DNA of 64,000 nt from NCBI GenBank assembly GCA_947683625.1, contig CANTUR010000127.1, forward strand, positions 124,001-188,000, in the 5' to 3' direction. Positions within the stretch are counted from its first letter, which is position 1; each line of letters opens with the position of its first letter. This document shows, one piece after another, positions 15,801 through 28,045 of the stretch. The notes beneath the pieces were generated by a model that was given only the letters and a program-made list of their open reading frames with translations, searched no databases and had not been told where the DNA came from. The translations under genes were made by a program, and so were the position numbers. The stretch is from Mallotus nudiflorus. Its lineage: Eukaryota > Streptophyta > Magnoliopsida > Malpighiales > Euphorbiaceae.

Positions 15801-16145
15801 GGCTTCTTTGTGTAAATTATCTACTTGAGTCTTATTTATTTTATCTAGACACTGCAGTAGTTATGAATTAAAGTATTGGATTTCATGTACTTTATTTTAA
15901 AGAGATGTATTATATTGAAACTGGATTTGTATTAAAGAGATTATATATCTATGAGATGAGATTTTGATTTAAATCCAGTTGATGTGAATGATATTATGAT
16001 ATTATGATTTTTATTTTCGCTGCATATTATATTGTTATTGTTATTATTGCATGTTTATTTTATTTTTAGGCTTGCTATGGGTTCCGGATTCGAAAGAATT
16101 CCCGTTCCCTAGTGCCGGTCATGACCCCTGTTTTGGGTCCTGACA
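12892..16145 (+). repeat. C1 5' LTR (3254 bp)
   Basis: Starts TGTAATATCCCG and ends GGGTCCTGACA. In the first ~485 bp I count seven substitutions and two 2-bp indels against the 3' copy, so the insertion is young. A TATA-like run occurs near 13349-13370, upstream of a GC-richer stretch (13420-13690) that could contain the transcription start; this is not shown. Open frames in that stretch recur in both LTRs and resemble no protein I know, so I do not call them genes. Confidence 0.95.
15353..15444 (+). repeat. 54-bp tandem duplication within the chromovirus LTR
   Basis: Two copies of TGCTGGAGCTCGGTTGAC...GTGTCTCGGGGCCA start at 15353 and 15407, with a period of 54 bp. The same pair is in the C1 3' LTR (from 23597) and, inverted, in C2 (about 10370-10466), so it predates all three copies. 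Confidence 0.85.
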
Positions 16146-16149
16146 AAGT

Positions 16150-16161
16150 TGGTATCAGAGC
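16150..16161 (+). other. C1 primer-binding site
   Basis: An exact TGGTATCAGAGC four bases after the 5' LTR, complementary to initiator tRNA-Met. Confidence 0.9.
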
Positions 16162-16342
16162 GGAGTTCTGTGTCAGGGCTTAATTATGTGAGTTGTGGCC
16201 CTAGTTTTAAAGTTGTGTTTTCTGTTGGACTACTACAATGTATTAGGTTCGAGTACATCTTGATAAGTATTCCTTGCTGTAGTTTTCAGCGTTATTCCTC
16301 CGTTGTCTGTTTTGTCTGAATTTTTTCGTTTGTCTTTTCAGA

Positions 16343-19300
16343 ATGAGGAGGCGAGCGTGTGTCGCTCCACCGGTCGTTGAGGCCGAGGATGATGAGTCTT
16401 TTCAGGATGAGGTTTTACCTCCTGAGCAGCCAGTTAGACGTAGAGGTCATGGTAGAGGTAGACCTCGAGGAGCGGTAGGTCACCGTAGGCAGAGAGAGTT
16501 ACAAGACGAGGAGCCTATTGAGCCTGAGTTTGATGTTCCTGTTCCTCCAGTTGTTCAGCCTGTTCAGCCTGCCTATCAGCAGGGTATGTCTGACCCTGAG
16601 ACAGCTTTGTTCTATGCCCGAGTTGGTAGGATTGCTTTTGATGGTACTTCTGATCCTTTAGACTTTCTGCATGCGATTGAGACTAGGACTCGGACTGCTC
16701 ATACCGAGTACCAGCGGATCATGATCGTCGAGTTGTCTGTCGAGGGACCAGCCTTAGATTGGTTTATTCAGATGATCCAGCCCTATATGATGACGATGAC
16801 GTGGGCTTAGTTTCGAGAGCGATTCATGAGGAGATTCTGTCCAGAGCCTCTTCGTTTGAGCTATCGTCTCCGTCTGACCAGTATTTCTCGTGGAGATCGA
16901 TCTGTAGAGGAGTATACCCGAGAGTTTCTTTGTTTAGGTAGATATGCTGAGGATCTGATGCGAGATCAGTATTTTATGGTCACTACGTATGTTACTGGTT
17001 TGGGTTCAGCTTTTACTGGTATGCCTACAGCAGGTCTTACTCTCGAGTCCGTGATTGAGCTAGCTAAGGAGATTGAGCTGAGACTAGTTAGGCAGGGAGT
17101 GATGCCTGATTATTACCAGCTAGGAGTTCAGTCGAGTGGATTGCAGGCTACTCCATATTTGAGTTTTCATGTTGGATCGAGTAGTCAGCAGCGAGGTTCG
17201 ACTCAGCAGAGTCAGAGACAGCAGCAGCGAGTGCATCGGAGCAGTAGTCATGGCCGTGGAGGTCAGCGTAGATCGTTCAGATTTGGGTCAGGTGCTTCGA
17301 GCAGTAGCAGTGGTCGTAGTTTTGGATCAGCGGCCAGTGTTTGTCAAACTTGTGGTAGAGTCCATCAGGGACCGTGTTATCTGACACCGCTGACATGTTT
17401 CAGATGCGGGCAGACAGGACATTTTACCAAATCGTGTCCTTATTCCGGGTATCAGCAGCAGCAGATTCCGCGATTCCCACAGCAGTCGATTGCTAGTGCA
17501 ACACCCGTGCCATTTCAGTTACCACCAGCCCAGCATCAGAGTTCCACTCAGTTTGTTCCACCGCAGAGTCGTGGTAGAGGTACTAGAGGAGGTGCCAGAG
17601 GTGTTGGCCAGGCTTCTACCAGTCAGCAGGGAGGTCGAGGTCAGGCCAGAGTTTTCCATCTGACTCAGCAGGATGCTCAAGCATCTAATGCAGTCGTGGC
17701 AGGTATTGTTTCTGTTTGTTACCTGGATGCTTGGGTTTTGTTTGATCCGGGTGCCAAGCATTCGTTTGTTTCTCCTATTTTTTCTTCTAAATCTTGTTGG
17801 CAAGCTTCGAGGATGGCTTTTCCTTTGTTTGTTGCCACTCCTTTGAGCGATTCCTTGGACATCGATATTGTTCTTTCTGGTTATCCAGTTCTCGTGGGAG
17901 ATAGAGAATTACCCGTTGATTTGATATTGTTGGATGTGATGGAGTTTGATGTTATTTTGGGAATGGATTGGTTATCTCAACACTATGCCGTGGTAGATTG
18001 CAGGAATAAGGAGGTGACTTTCAGAATTCCTGGTGAAGTAGAATTTAAGTTTGTTGGTGATAGGAGTTCAGCACCTCAGAATCTTATTTCTGCTATTACG
18101 GCTAGGAAGTTATTGAAGAAGGGATGTCAGGGGTTTTTGGCATTGGTCAGGGATACGTCAGTGGAGAAGTTGTCACTCATAGATGTTCCGGTTGCTTGTG
18201 AGTTTCCTGATATTTTTCCCGAGGAGTTGCCAGGTTTACCACCTCATAGAGAGATTGAGTTCTGTATAGATGTGGTTCCAGGTACTACTCCTATATCTAT
18301 GCCACCTTATCGTATGGCTCCTGTAGAGTTGAGAGAGTTGAAGGAGTAGTTGCAAGAGTTATTGGATAAGGGTTTTATTAGACCTAGTGTTTCTCCTTGG
18401 GGTGCACCAGTCTTGTTTGTGAAGAAGAAGGATGGTACCCTGAGACTGTGCATTGACTACAGAGAGTTGAATAAGGTGACAGTGAAGAACAAGTATCCTC
18501 TCCCGAGGATTGATGATTTGTTTGATCAGCTTCAGGGTGCACAGTTCTTTTCTAAGGTTGACTTGAGGTCGGGTTATCATCAGCTGCGTATCAGTGAAGC
18601 TGATATTCCTAAGACAGCATTCCGCACTCGATATGGTCATTATGAGTTTCTGGGGATGTCTTTTGGTTTGACTAATGCACCAGCAGCTTTTATGGACCTG
18701 ATGAATAGGGTATTCAGACCGTATGTGGATCAGTTTATGGTAGTCTTCATTGATGATATACTAGTATATTCGAGGAGTATGGAAGAGCATGTATATCATT
18801 TGAGGATTGTACTACAGACACTGAGAGATCATCAGCTTTATGCTAAATTCTCAAAGTGTGATTTCTGGATGGAGAGTGTTTCTTTTCTTGGACACGTAGT
18901 GTCTAAAGAAGGTATTCAGGTTGATCCACAGAAGATTGAGGCAGTATCTGAGTGGCCTAGACCTACTTCTGTCACTGAGATTCAAAGTTTTCTGGGTTTA
19001 GCCGGGTATTATAGGTGGTTTGTGCAGGATTTTTCCAGGATAGCAGCCCCTATGACTCGCTTGACTCAGAAGAATGTTAGATTCGAGTGGTCAGAAGCTT
19101 GTGAGAACAACTTTCAGTTATTGAAGGAGAAGTTGACCACATCGCCAGTATTAGCTTTGCCTAATAGTGTGGATAAGTTCACAGTTTACTGTGATGCCTC
19201 TAGAATTGGTCTTGGTTGTGTGTTGATGCAGAATGGAAGGGTGATAGCCTATGCTTCGAGGCAGTTGAAGAAGCATGAGCAGAACTATCCTACACATGAT

Positions 19301-21094
19301 CTTGAGATGGCTGCAGTGATCTTTTCTTTGAAGATTTGGAGTCATTATCTGTATGGGGTGACTTGTGAGATATTTACTGATCACAAGAGCCTTAAGTACA
19401 TTTTCCAGTAGAGAGATTTGAATCTGAGGCAGAGAAGATGGTTGGAATTGTTGAAGGACTATGATTGCAAGATTCTTTACCATCCGGGTAAAGCTAATGT
19501 AGTAGCAGATGCCTTGAGTAGGAAGTCCTCAGGTAGTCTTGCTCACATCGGTGTTGAGAGGAGACCATTGATCCAGGAGTTGCATCTATTGGTGGATTAA
19601 GGTCTGATGATGAAGATTAGTAGATCAGGTGAACTGTTAGCTCAGTTTAAAGTACGATCTATACTAAGGGATAGGATTAAAGCAGCTCAGAGCCGAGATC
19701 CTATTCTAGAAGAGCTTGCAGAGAATGTCAGAGCAGGGAAGTTCACTGATTTCACACTCGATGATGATGGTGTGTTGTGGATCAGTGGTAGATTGTGTGT
19801 TCTTGACATGGATGACTTGAGAGAGGAGATTTTAGAGGAAGCACATTCTACAACCTACAGCGTACATCCAGGTGTTACTAAGATGTACCACAGTATCAGA
19901 GATTTATACTGGTGGGATGGATTGAAGAAGGATGTCGCTGATTATGTTGCTAAGTGCTTGACGTGTCAGCAAGTGAAAGCCGAACATCAGAAGCCTTCTG
20001 GGAAGCTTCAGCCTCTTCCTATTCCCGAGTGGAAGTGGGAAAGGATAGCTATGGATTTTATGGTCGGTTTACCTCGTTCGAAGGATGGATATGATTCCAT
20101 CTGGGTGATTGTAGATAGGTTGACGAAGTCTGCACATTTCTTGCCTGTGAAAGCCACATATTCAATTGCTAGATTGGCGAAGTTGTATGTGAAGCATATT
20201 GTGTGCCTTCATGGAGTACCTGTGTCCATTGTGTCAGATAGAGGTTCGGTGTTTACTTCTCATTTTTGGCAGAAGTTGCAAGAAGCGATGGGCACTAGGT
20301 TGGATTTCAGTACTGCTTTTCATCCTCAGACAGATGGTCAGTCTAAGAGGATGATACAAACATTGGAAGATATGTTGAGGATGTGTGTCTTGGATTTAGG
20401 AGGTAGCTGGGATGATCATTTGTCGCTTGTTGAGTTTGCATATAATAACAGCTACCATAGCAGTATTGGTATGGCACCGTATGAGGCTTTGTATGGAAAG
20501 AAGTGTAGATCCTTGTTGTGTTGGGATGAGATTGGTGAGAGAGCTTTGACTGGACCAGAGATGGTTCAGGATGCTGCAGAGAAAGTCACCGTGATCAAGC
20601 GCAGATTAGAGACCGCAGTTAGCAGACAGAAGAGTTATGCGGATCCTAGGCGCAGAGATGTGGAGTTTCAGGTTGGAGATTTCGTTTTTCTGAAAGTATC
20701 TCCGATGAAGGGTGTGATGAGATTTGGCAGGAAGGGTAAGTTAGCACCGAGATACATTGGACCGTTTGAGATTTTGGAGAGAGTTGGCACTGTTGCATAT
20801 CGGTTGGATTTGCCTCCGAGTATGTCACAAGTGCATCCAGTATTTCATATCTCGATGTTGAGGAAGTATATCTCAGACCCTTCACACGTGTTGCAACCTG
20901 ACAGTGTAGAAGTGAGTGAAGATTTGACGTTTGTGGAAGAACTTGTGGCGATTGTTGATTTTCAAGTTCAACAGTTGCGATCGAAGCAGATTCCGATGGT
21001 CAAGGTTTTGTGGCGTAGCGATAGAGTTGAAGAGCATACGTGGGAGACTGAAGCTGAGATGCGAGCTTCTTACCCGTATCTCTTTCCTTCTTGA
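16343..21094 (+). pseudogene. gag-pol: C1 gag-pol polyprotein, one frame with four stops
   Basis: A single frame of 1584 codons runs from ATG 16343 to TGA 21094 without frameshift. It is interrupted at 16808 (TAG), 18347 (TAG), 19409 (TAG) and 19598 (TAA). In order it holds a retrotransposon gag domain (about residues 80-200), a CCHC knuckle at 17396-17437, a protease with DPG in place of the usual DSG near residue 466, and RT with FIDD at residue ~804 (18752). RNase H (TVYCDAS, near 19190), a zinc-binding integrase N-terminus (19870-19980), a DDE core and a C-terminal chromodomain (about 20950-21085) follow. The third acidic residue of the DDE core, in the DGQSER motif of the family, is Lys here (AAG at 20345-20347). 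The three TAG codons sit where the family has Gln, consistent with CAG-to-TAG change. It would encode Gag and all enzymes for copying and targeting integration to heterochromatin, but this copy cannot. Confidence 0.92.
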
Positions 21095-21128
21095 TCTTGT
21101 TTTCTGGAATTCGGGGACAAATTCTTGT

Positions 21129-21141
21129 AAGGGGGGAAGAC
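21129..21141 (+). other. C1 polypurine tract
   Basis: AAGGGGGGAAGA directly precedes the 3' LTR and would prime plus-strand DNA synthesis. Confidence 0.85.
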
Positions 21142-24100
21142 TGTAATATCCCGTGTTTTTAAAATATTTTTACACTGTACCGGGATATGCAGTGTTAATA
21201 ATTTTTGTATATTATATGATATTTTTACGAGTTAATATGTATTTAAAACCTATTTTAATTACTGTGTATTAATTTCAGTGTTTTACGTAAAATTTTCCTG
21301 GGACTTGCATTTTTGGGGAAATTTTCACGTAAACAATGTATTATTAATTGTTTTAAATGTATTTTCGGACTTGCATGAATTCATGCGTATTTTTAAATTA
21401 CTAAATATTAAATTTTATGTGTGTGTATATTTAATTAATTAGGGTTTAGTATTACCCTAATATTTTATTTATTATTTATTAGTTTTATTGATATTTAATT
21501 ATTTTTATTTAGTATAAATTATTAAACTATTAAATTTTATGTGTGTGGTGTATATTTAAAGTGTGTAATTTAATATTATTTTATTATATAGTGTAAAGTA
21601 TATATATATACATATATACATTAAAAATTGTCAAAATTACAAAAGTTTGGAAAATTACAAAACTGCCCCCGTGAGCTTCTTCTTCCTCCCGACCGTTCCC
21701 TTCACCGTCCGATCGCTGCTACTGCCGTTTCTTCACCGTGGGTGTGCCGTCCGGTGTGCCACCACCTTCCCCAGCCTTCCTCGCCGCCTGTGGTAGCCGT
21801 TTCCGGCGCCTGGAAGTCGATTTTGGCCGGAGAAGCCGAAAATCGATCCATCGTCGATCACGCCGATTCCGGCCACCGTTTTCGACACCACCAGTCTCTT
21901 TCTTCTCCTTGATCTCTGGTGAGTGTGATTCTAGCTTTGGTTTGAGCTAAAATTGTCTAGAATTGCTTAGGTTTCGATTTTTCAATTTCGGCCTATTAGG
22001 GTTTTTGATTTTTTTTGAGCTTCGAATTGGATGATTCATGAAAACTCCCTTCACAAATGTTGTTCATAGTAGCTCAATCTACATGTATGAATTTTTGTAG
22101 AATTTTTGGAGATTTTTTGGATTTTTGGGTATTTTTGAATATTTTAATATTATTTTCTAATTTTCGGAAATTAATTATTTAAATTATGAAATTGGAGTTT
22201 ATGGTTGAATTAGGTGTTGAAATGAATTATAGGAATTTATTTCGAATTTTTATGAATTTCTAAGTATTTATTTGAATTATTGAAGTTTATGTGATTTTGA
22301 GAAATTAGGGTTAAATGTGTTTTTATTTGAATTTAATTGGTTAATTGAGTTTAATTATTGATATTATTGATAAATATGTTGAGAAAATTAATTTTGGATA
22401 ATTGTATGATTTTTGGTGAATTTTGAAGTAATTTAAGTATATTTATATATATAGGGGTATTTTGGTAATTTTACCCTAAATTGTCTAAAAATGTAATTTA
22501 ATTGGTTTTAATAGTTATTTAAGGTATAAAAATGATTTCTAAAAATTATTTAGTATTTTTAACTAATTAAAACTATTTTTCATGAATTATTTTCAATTAT
22601 ATATATAATATACGGTTTTACTAATAAAATGAGTTTTTATCGATTTTTACAGTGTTTTAAGGTTAATTATGTAATTTTTACCTATGAGATCTATTTCTAG
22701 GTTTTAAGGATATTTTTGGTATATCTGGAATTATTCTATGATTGTGGACCCCGGTCGATGGATTGTAGTCTGGAGTCCGACCGAGGGGTTGTGGATTGTG
22801 TTGAGCTTATTTTTTCGAAGTGTATTTCTTTGCAGGGTCGGCTCTACTCTTTTGAGTAGAGAGATGTCCGTTTTACAGGGGAGGTTCTACCGAATTTTTG
22901 GTAGAATTCTCGTAAAACGTGATATCCAGTCGAACCCTAATTTCTGATTCTGTGTTTTAATACTCTAGATTGAAATCTAGGATTTCTGTTAGGTTTATTC
23001 TGATGTCGATTATTTATTATTTGTTTAGTTGCGCCGAGACCGAGGGCTAGTGGACCAGGCCCGTCGGACCTGTCTCGTGGAGCGCATTAGGTGAGTTACT
23101 ATACTATATATATATGCTTAGGATGCATGATTTAGAAATGCATGTTTTATGTTGATTAAATATGCATAAATAATTTGATTATCTCTTAAGTTTACATTAA
23201 GTATATTTTTGGTTTATTTTAAATTATATGCATGTTTTGTGAATAAAATATATTTAAAATATTTTTAAATATATTTCTAGCTTAAGTTGTAATTTGATTG
23301 AATTCATTTGACATATATATACTCAAAATATACGTGGTTTACTTTTGGTATATTTCCGGTATATATATGGTTTATATTGCTATTTCATTTACATTCATGC
23401 ATCATTTATTTTTGTGAATGAATGTTTTACATTATTAATGATGAAGGATATCAATAGAACGTGCTACCTAGTGGGCAGCACTAGGACCGAGTACGTACCG
23501 GTACGCCTATAGTATTTAGGCTATAATACTAACTTATTTGTGGATATTGATTTGATTATGATTATCGATATGTGAGATGTGGTTTGTGGGTGTGATTGCT
23601 GGAGCTCGGTTGATCAAGTGTCTCGGGGCCAATCATACTGGTAGCCAGACTGCTGGAGCTCGGTTGACTTAGTGTCTCGGGGCCAGTCTATTGTCTAAAT
23701 GGATTAAGTGGATACACTTGGAATAAGTGAGCCTATGTGGCTAGAGTGTTGTTTAACACTATTTCTGAGGTTGCGATATTCTAGGGTTCTATGTGATCCT
23801 TCATAAACTGGGATTTTTCAATAAAATATATAAAAATGATTTTTCTGCATCTGTATGAATTTGCCTGTATATATACATATTATATATATACCGTTGACTG
23901 TATGCATTATCATTTAGTGTGTATGTATATATATTATAGTAATTCACTCAGTGAGGTCTGACTCCCCTCCGTTGACTATTTTTCAGGAGAGTCAACTTCT
24001 TCAGACCTCAGTAGCAGGTCGATACGCCGGATTTCTTCCGCCCCGGCTTCTTTGTGTAAATTATCTACTTGAGTCTTATTTATTTTATCTAGACACTGCA

Positions 24101-24389
24101 GTAGTTGTGAATTAAAGTATTGGATTTCATGTACTTTATTTTAAAGAGATGTATTATATTGAAACTGGATTTGTATTAAAGAGATTATATATCTATGAGA
24201 TGAGATTTTGATTTAAATCCAGTTGATGTGAATGATATTATGATATTATGATTTTTATTTCCGCTGCATATTATATTATTATTGTTATTATTGCATGTTT
24301 ATTTTATTTTTAGGCTTGCTACGGGTTCCGGATTCGAAAGAATTCCCGTTCCCTAGCGCCGGTCATGGCCCCTGTTTTGGGTCCTGACA
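21142..24389 (+). repeat. C1 3' LTR (3248 bp)
   Basis: Nearly identical to the 5' LTR along its length. It ends GGGTCCTGACA and is followed by the target duplication CTATA. Confidence 0.95.
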
Positions 24390-24394
24390 CTATA

Positions 24395-24439
24395 TATCCT
24401 AATGCAGTTTAAAATTATTTAATAATTCGGGATATTACA
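24395..24439 (-). repeat. C2 solo LTR, remaining terminal piece
   Basis: Forty-five bases beyond C1 complete C2. Read on the minus strand they begin TGTAATATCCCG, the same start as the C1 LTR. The duplication GAGGC and element A gag follow. Confidence 0.85.
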
Positions 24440-26165
24440 GAGGCAAACTTCAACAATGAATTTTAGCCAAGAAGATATAGGAAACTTTAGAGAACCACTA
24501 TGAAGGCAACATCCAAGTTAGATAAAAGAAGGTTTAACTTCATGTCTATAAGTATGAACTTTTCAAAATGAAGCCTCATGAGTCCATAACCGAGATGACC
24601 CATAGGTTGAATGCCCTTTTAACAAATTTAAGGAAATTGAGCAAGCACTACTCCAAATAAGAAGTCAACACTAAAATATTGAGAGTACTACCTGAAAAGG
24701 ATTGGGAATTAAGAGTAACCTCCATTGAGGAAGCTCATGATCTTTCTAAGCTTTCAACCAATGTTCTCATTAGTAAGCTTCTCACTTATGAGTTTACTTT
24801 AAGACAAATGGAAGAGGAGTAATAAGGCAAAAAATAAAAGAAGAAGAGTCTTGCATGTAAAGCATTACAAGACTAAAGTGATAAAGATGACATTGAAGAC
24901 TCAAGTGAAGATGATAAGGAGTTTGCATCATTCACTAAGTAATTCATGGAGTACTTGAGAAAGAAGAACTTGAACAAGCATAAAGAATCCAAGAGAGGTG
25001 GATTTAAAAAGGCCAAGGAAGTCATATGCTTTAAGTGCAAGAGGCCCGATTGCATTCAAGATAAATGTCCCAAGCTTAAGTATGTGCATAAAGAAGCAAA
25101 GGAGAGGATAAGAGCTTTCAAAGCTACTTAGAATGACTTATCTGAATCTGAGATGGAGGAGGAGCAATAAGAGCCATTAAACCTTTGCTTCATAGCCTTA
25201 GAGGATGCATTTGAGTTACCTCTCTTATCTAATTCTTCTTATGATAATTTTTATGATGATTTATGTGATTATAAACTTGATGGTGATTATGAACTTGATG
25301 ACGATGATGAACTTGATGATGAGATCTCTTTAATAAGAAAATTAGTTTTAAAATGTCAAAAATTGCTTTTAAAGAAAAAGTTTTATAAACAAAAATTTTC
25401 AAAATTTTATAAGAGTTTTGAGGATTTAAAATTAAAATTTTCAAATTTTAGTTCCTCAAATGAAAAACTCACTCTTGATTTGAAAGCCTCTTTATTTTTG
25501 AAAAATGATTTTGATAAAACTAAGAAAGAAAATGAGTTACTTTCAAAAGAAATTTTATAACTTAAAAGCACCTTTTCTAAATTTCAAAAAGGAAAAGAGA
25601 CCACCTTTGATCTTCTCTTAGATAGTCAAAGGTCTCATAATTTGAAATATAGACTTGATTTTTCAAATAAAGCCTCTACATTATCAAGTCCCCCTAAGTT
25701 TATCAAACCTACTCTTGCTTCATCCCTAATTTCTTATGAGAGCTCTAAAGCGCATGATTTTAAGATGAATGCAAGTGCTAATAGAATACCTCAAAAGGCT
25801 AATGTTACCAAGGCTCAAGGTTTTAGAGCTAAAGGTAAGAAAACTTAAGCCTATAATGAATAAATATGTCATAATAAAAGGCACACACATATGCATATTA
25901 GGCCTAAAAAATTTATGCATTGTTGTGATTATGAGGTGAATACTCATCCTAGAACTTTTATGTCTAGGAAAGCCACTAACCATCTTAGCCATGATTCATT
26001 TTTAAAGGTTGGTAGGAAAAATAGATTTTCAAAAACTAAATGCTTTTGTTGCATGAAATTTTAACACACTAATAATTTGTGTTACTATAGAAATCTTCAT
26101 CTTAACCTTTTATCTATGCATTATTTTGAAATCCACAAACCTAGACCATTTAAGGTTTATATTTA
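24440..26165 (+). pseudogene. gag: Element A gag, 3' part, broken
   Basis: Continues gag after C2/C1. The conserved capsid text KPHESITEMTHRLNALL is at about 24560-24620, followed by a basic region. A first zinc knuckle near 25030-25070 reads CFKCKRPDCIQDKC, with Cys in place of the usual His. An acidic run, a coiled-coil segment (about 25320-25560) and a second knuckle near 26043-26084 with a stop inside it follow. Homology to gag ends by about 26165 without any protease or polymerase. Numerous stops, many TAA or TAG at expected Gln codons, make it non-functional. Confidence 0.8.
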
Positions 26166-26956
26166 AAAGGTTATTTTATGATTTTTTTATTATTTGGTGA
26201 TAACTATTGATAAATTGATAAAAATAAATTATTTAGCTTATCAATAAACATGCATACATCAAATTTCCAAAGAGAATTTAACCCTTTACTTGATTAAAAT
26301 GATTTTAAAAAATTGCATAATTTTGATGTTCTATTCTCTCATTATTCTTAAACTTAATGTGATTTTCAATTGGTATCATTTTTTTTATATGCCTTACTCT
26401 TTAAAGAACTCTTTGGACTACATATTGACATTCATGATTGCTATTGCTAAGTCTTTGACATATACTTAGCATATGCCTCACTTTTTATGATCAAATTTTC
26501 ACTTAATTTTCATTAGGTACCAATTGGTATTATAACCTTTGCACTTGATTGACTACTTTTTCAATTGGAATCCTTATTGTTTTAGCATTCCATTAACAGT
26601 TGACATCCATTTCATTTTTTTAGTGCCTTTGCTTTCAATTAATATAATTCATCTTATTTGAATTACTTTTTTATAATTTATTTGACATTTTTGTTTCCTC
26701 CCTTTTTTACTTTAAAAAAGGAGGAGAGAAATATGATTTTTAAATGATAATAATGATGCTTAAATTATGAATAGAATGTAAAAAATGGGGTGAACTTAAA
26801 TTTTTGATATGTTTAACTTACCCTAGAGCGGAAGAAATTTCTAAATCCTTTGGTATGTGATTGAGGGGGAGTATTAAAAATAAAAGCACACACATGCTCT
26901 TAGTGATTTTTTAACTAACAATCAAAATTGATTGTTAAAGTTAAAAAGGGGGAGAT
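26166..26956 (+). other. Element A 3' noncoding region with three polypurine-like tracts
   Basis: AT-rich DNA without supported ORF. Purine runs lie at 26714-26729, 26863-26871 (GAGGGGGAG) and 26943-26956 (AAAAAGGGGGAGAT), the last abutting the 3' LTR. Gag is followed directly by this region, so pol is absent rather than decayed beyond recognition. Confidence 0.65.
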
Positions 26957-28045
26957 TGTTGACCCTTTGCATAATCAAGGTCATGATTAATCTTAAAACA
27001 ACCTTGGTTTTTGAGTGTAATAATCAATTTTTATTGTTAACATTTATATTTAAGTGTGTTTATAAGTTAGGAGAAAAAGGATGCAGTTGGAGGCTCAAAA
27101 GTCAAGTTTTCTAAGCCAAAAGTGCTCCTCATGAGCTCCTCTCACGACCGGGAGCTTTAGTCATGACCAGGAGCCTGAAGAGAGCAGGAATTGAGACAAG
27201 GGTCTAAACTGCTCACTAGCACTACTCAGGGTCATAAAAGGCTTGTGAAGAGCAGGTCACGATCATGAGGAGCAGTCGTAGTAGCTCTTTAATGGTTGGT
27301 TGAAACCTTAACAGTTATATCTTTCATGGCTTATAACTGTGAGCCTCCCCTCACAACTGTGAGTGGAATTTTGACTATAAAAAGTTTATTTTTATTAAAT
27401 AAAGAATGGTGGAGTTTGGGGATGCAATTAATGGCCTCCAACAGCTATATTTCAAGTCCCCTCTATAAATACACCTCTAAAAACTTCATTTGAGAGTTAC
27501 ACACTTTGATTAATAACTCAATTTATTCTTAGCATTTATAAAGGTTATTAATTCTCTTTTATATTTCAGTTCATTAAGTGTGGATTTTGTGTTCTAGCTT
27601 AGATTTTTCTTCTTCTTATTTCTTAGGCTGAAAAGGGAAGTGAGGAACTAAGTTTAAAAGGAATTGGTTTAAGTGTTAGCTATTAAAACACTTAGGTTTT
27701 GGTTTTAAGAGTAAGCCAATAAAACTCTTTTTGTAAGACTTAAGTGTGAGCCTTGAAAACACTTAGGAAAAAGTTTTAAGCAAGCCTTGAAGGCTCAAGT
27801 TATAAAGGTTTGAGTTGAGCCTTGAAAAACTCTCTTGTAAACTCAATTTAAGTGAATAGATTAGAGTGGGTTGAAATTCCTAACTTGGGGATAAGTTAAG
27901 TAGAGATGTAGGATTGGTTATAATCCGAACCCCTTAATTGCTTATGTTCATTTCTCTTCTCTTCATCCCTTAATCTTTCTCTTAATTTTCTTTTAAATTT
28001 TCTTTAAATTTCTAAAGCCCTATTCACCCCCTCTAGGGTAATTTC
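26957..28045 (+). repeat. Element A 3' LTR (1089 bp, last base displaced to 36220 by element D)
   Basis: Starts TGTTGACCCTTTGC directly after the polypurine tract. Its right part matches positions 1-595. The last bases AATTTC are followed by element D; after D and the duplicated ATTTC (36215-36219) a single A at 36220 completes the CA end. Degenerate motifs of the 'cacgaccgggagc' type recur at 27130-27290. Confidence 0.85.

Larger units (their letters stand above)
12892..24389 (+). mobile_element. C1: full-length Ty3-gypsy chromovirus (Tekay/Del-like), recently inserted
   Basis: An 11.5-kb element with LTRs at 12892-16145 and 21142-24389, a primer-binding site, one gag-pol reading frame and a polypurine tract, flanked by a perfect 5-bp duplication CTATA (12887-12891 and 24390-24394). 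It sits inside solo LTR C2 in the opposite orientation. Domain order gag, protease, RT, RNase H, integrase, chromodomain defines a chromovirus. The long LTRs, initiator tRNA-Met site and C-terminal chromodomain fit the Tekay/Del clade; that clade name is my inference. It now has four in-frame stops and an altered integrase residue, so it is not autonomous. Confidence 0.93.
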
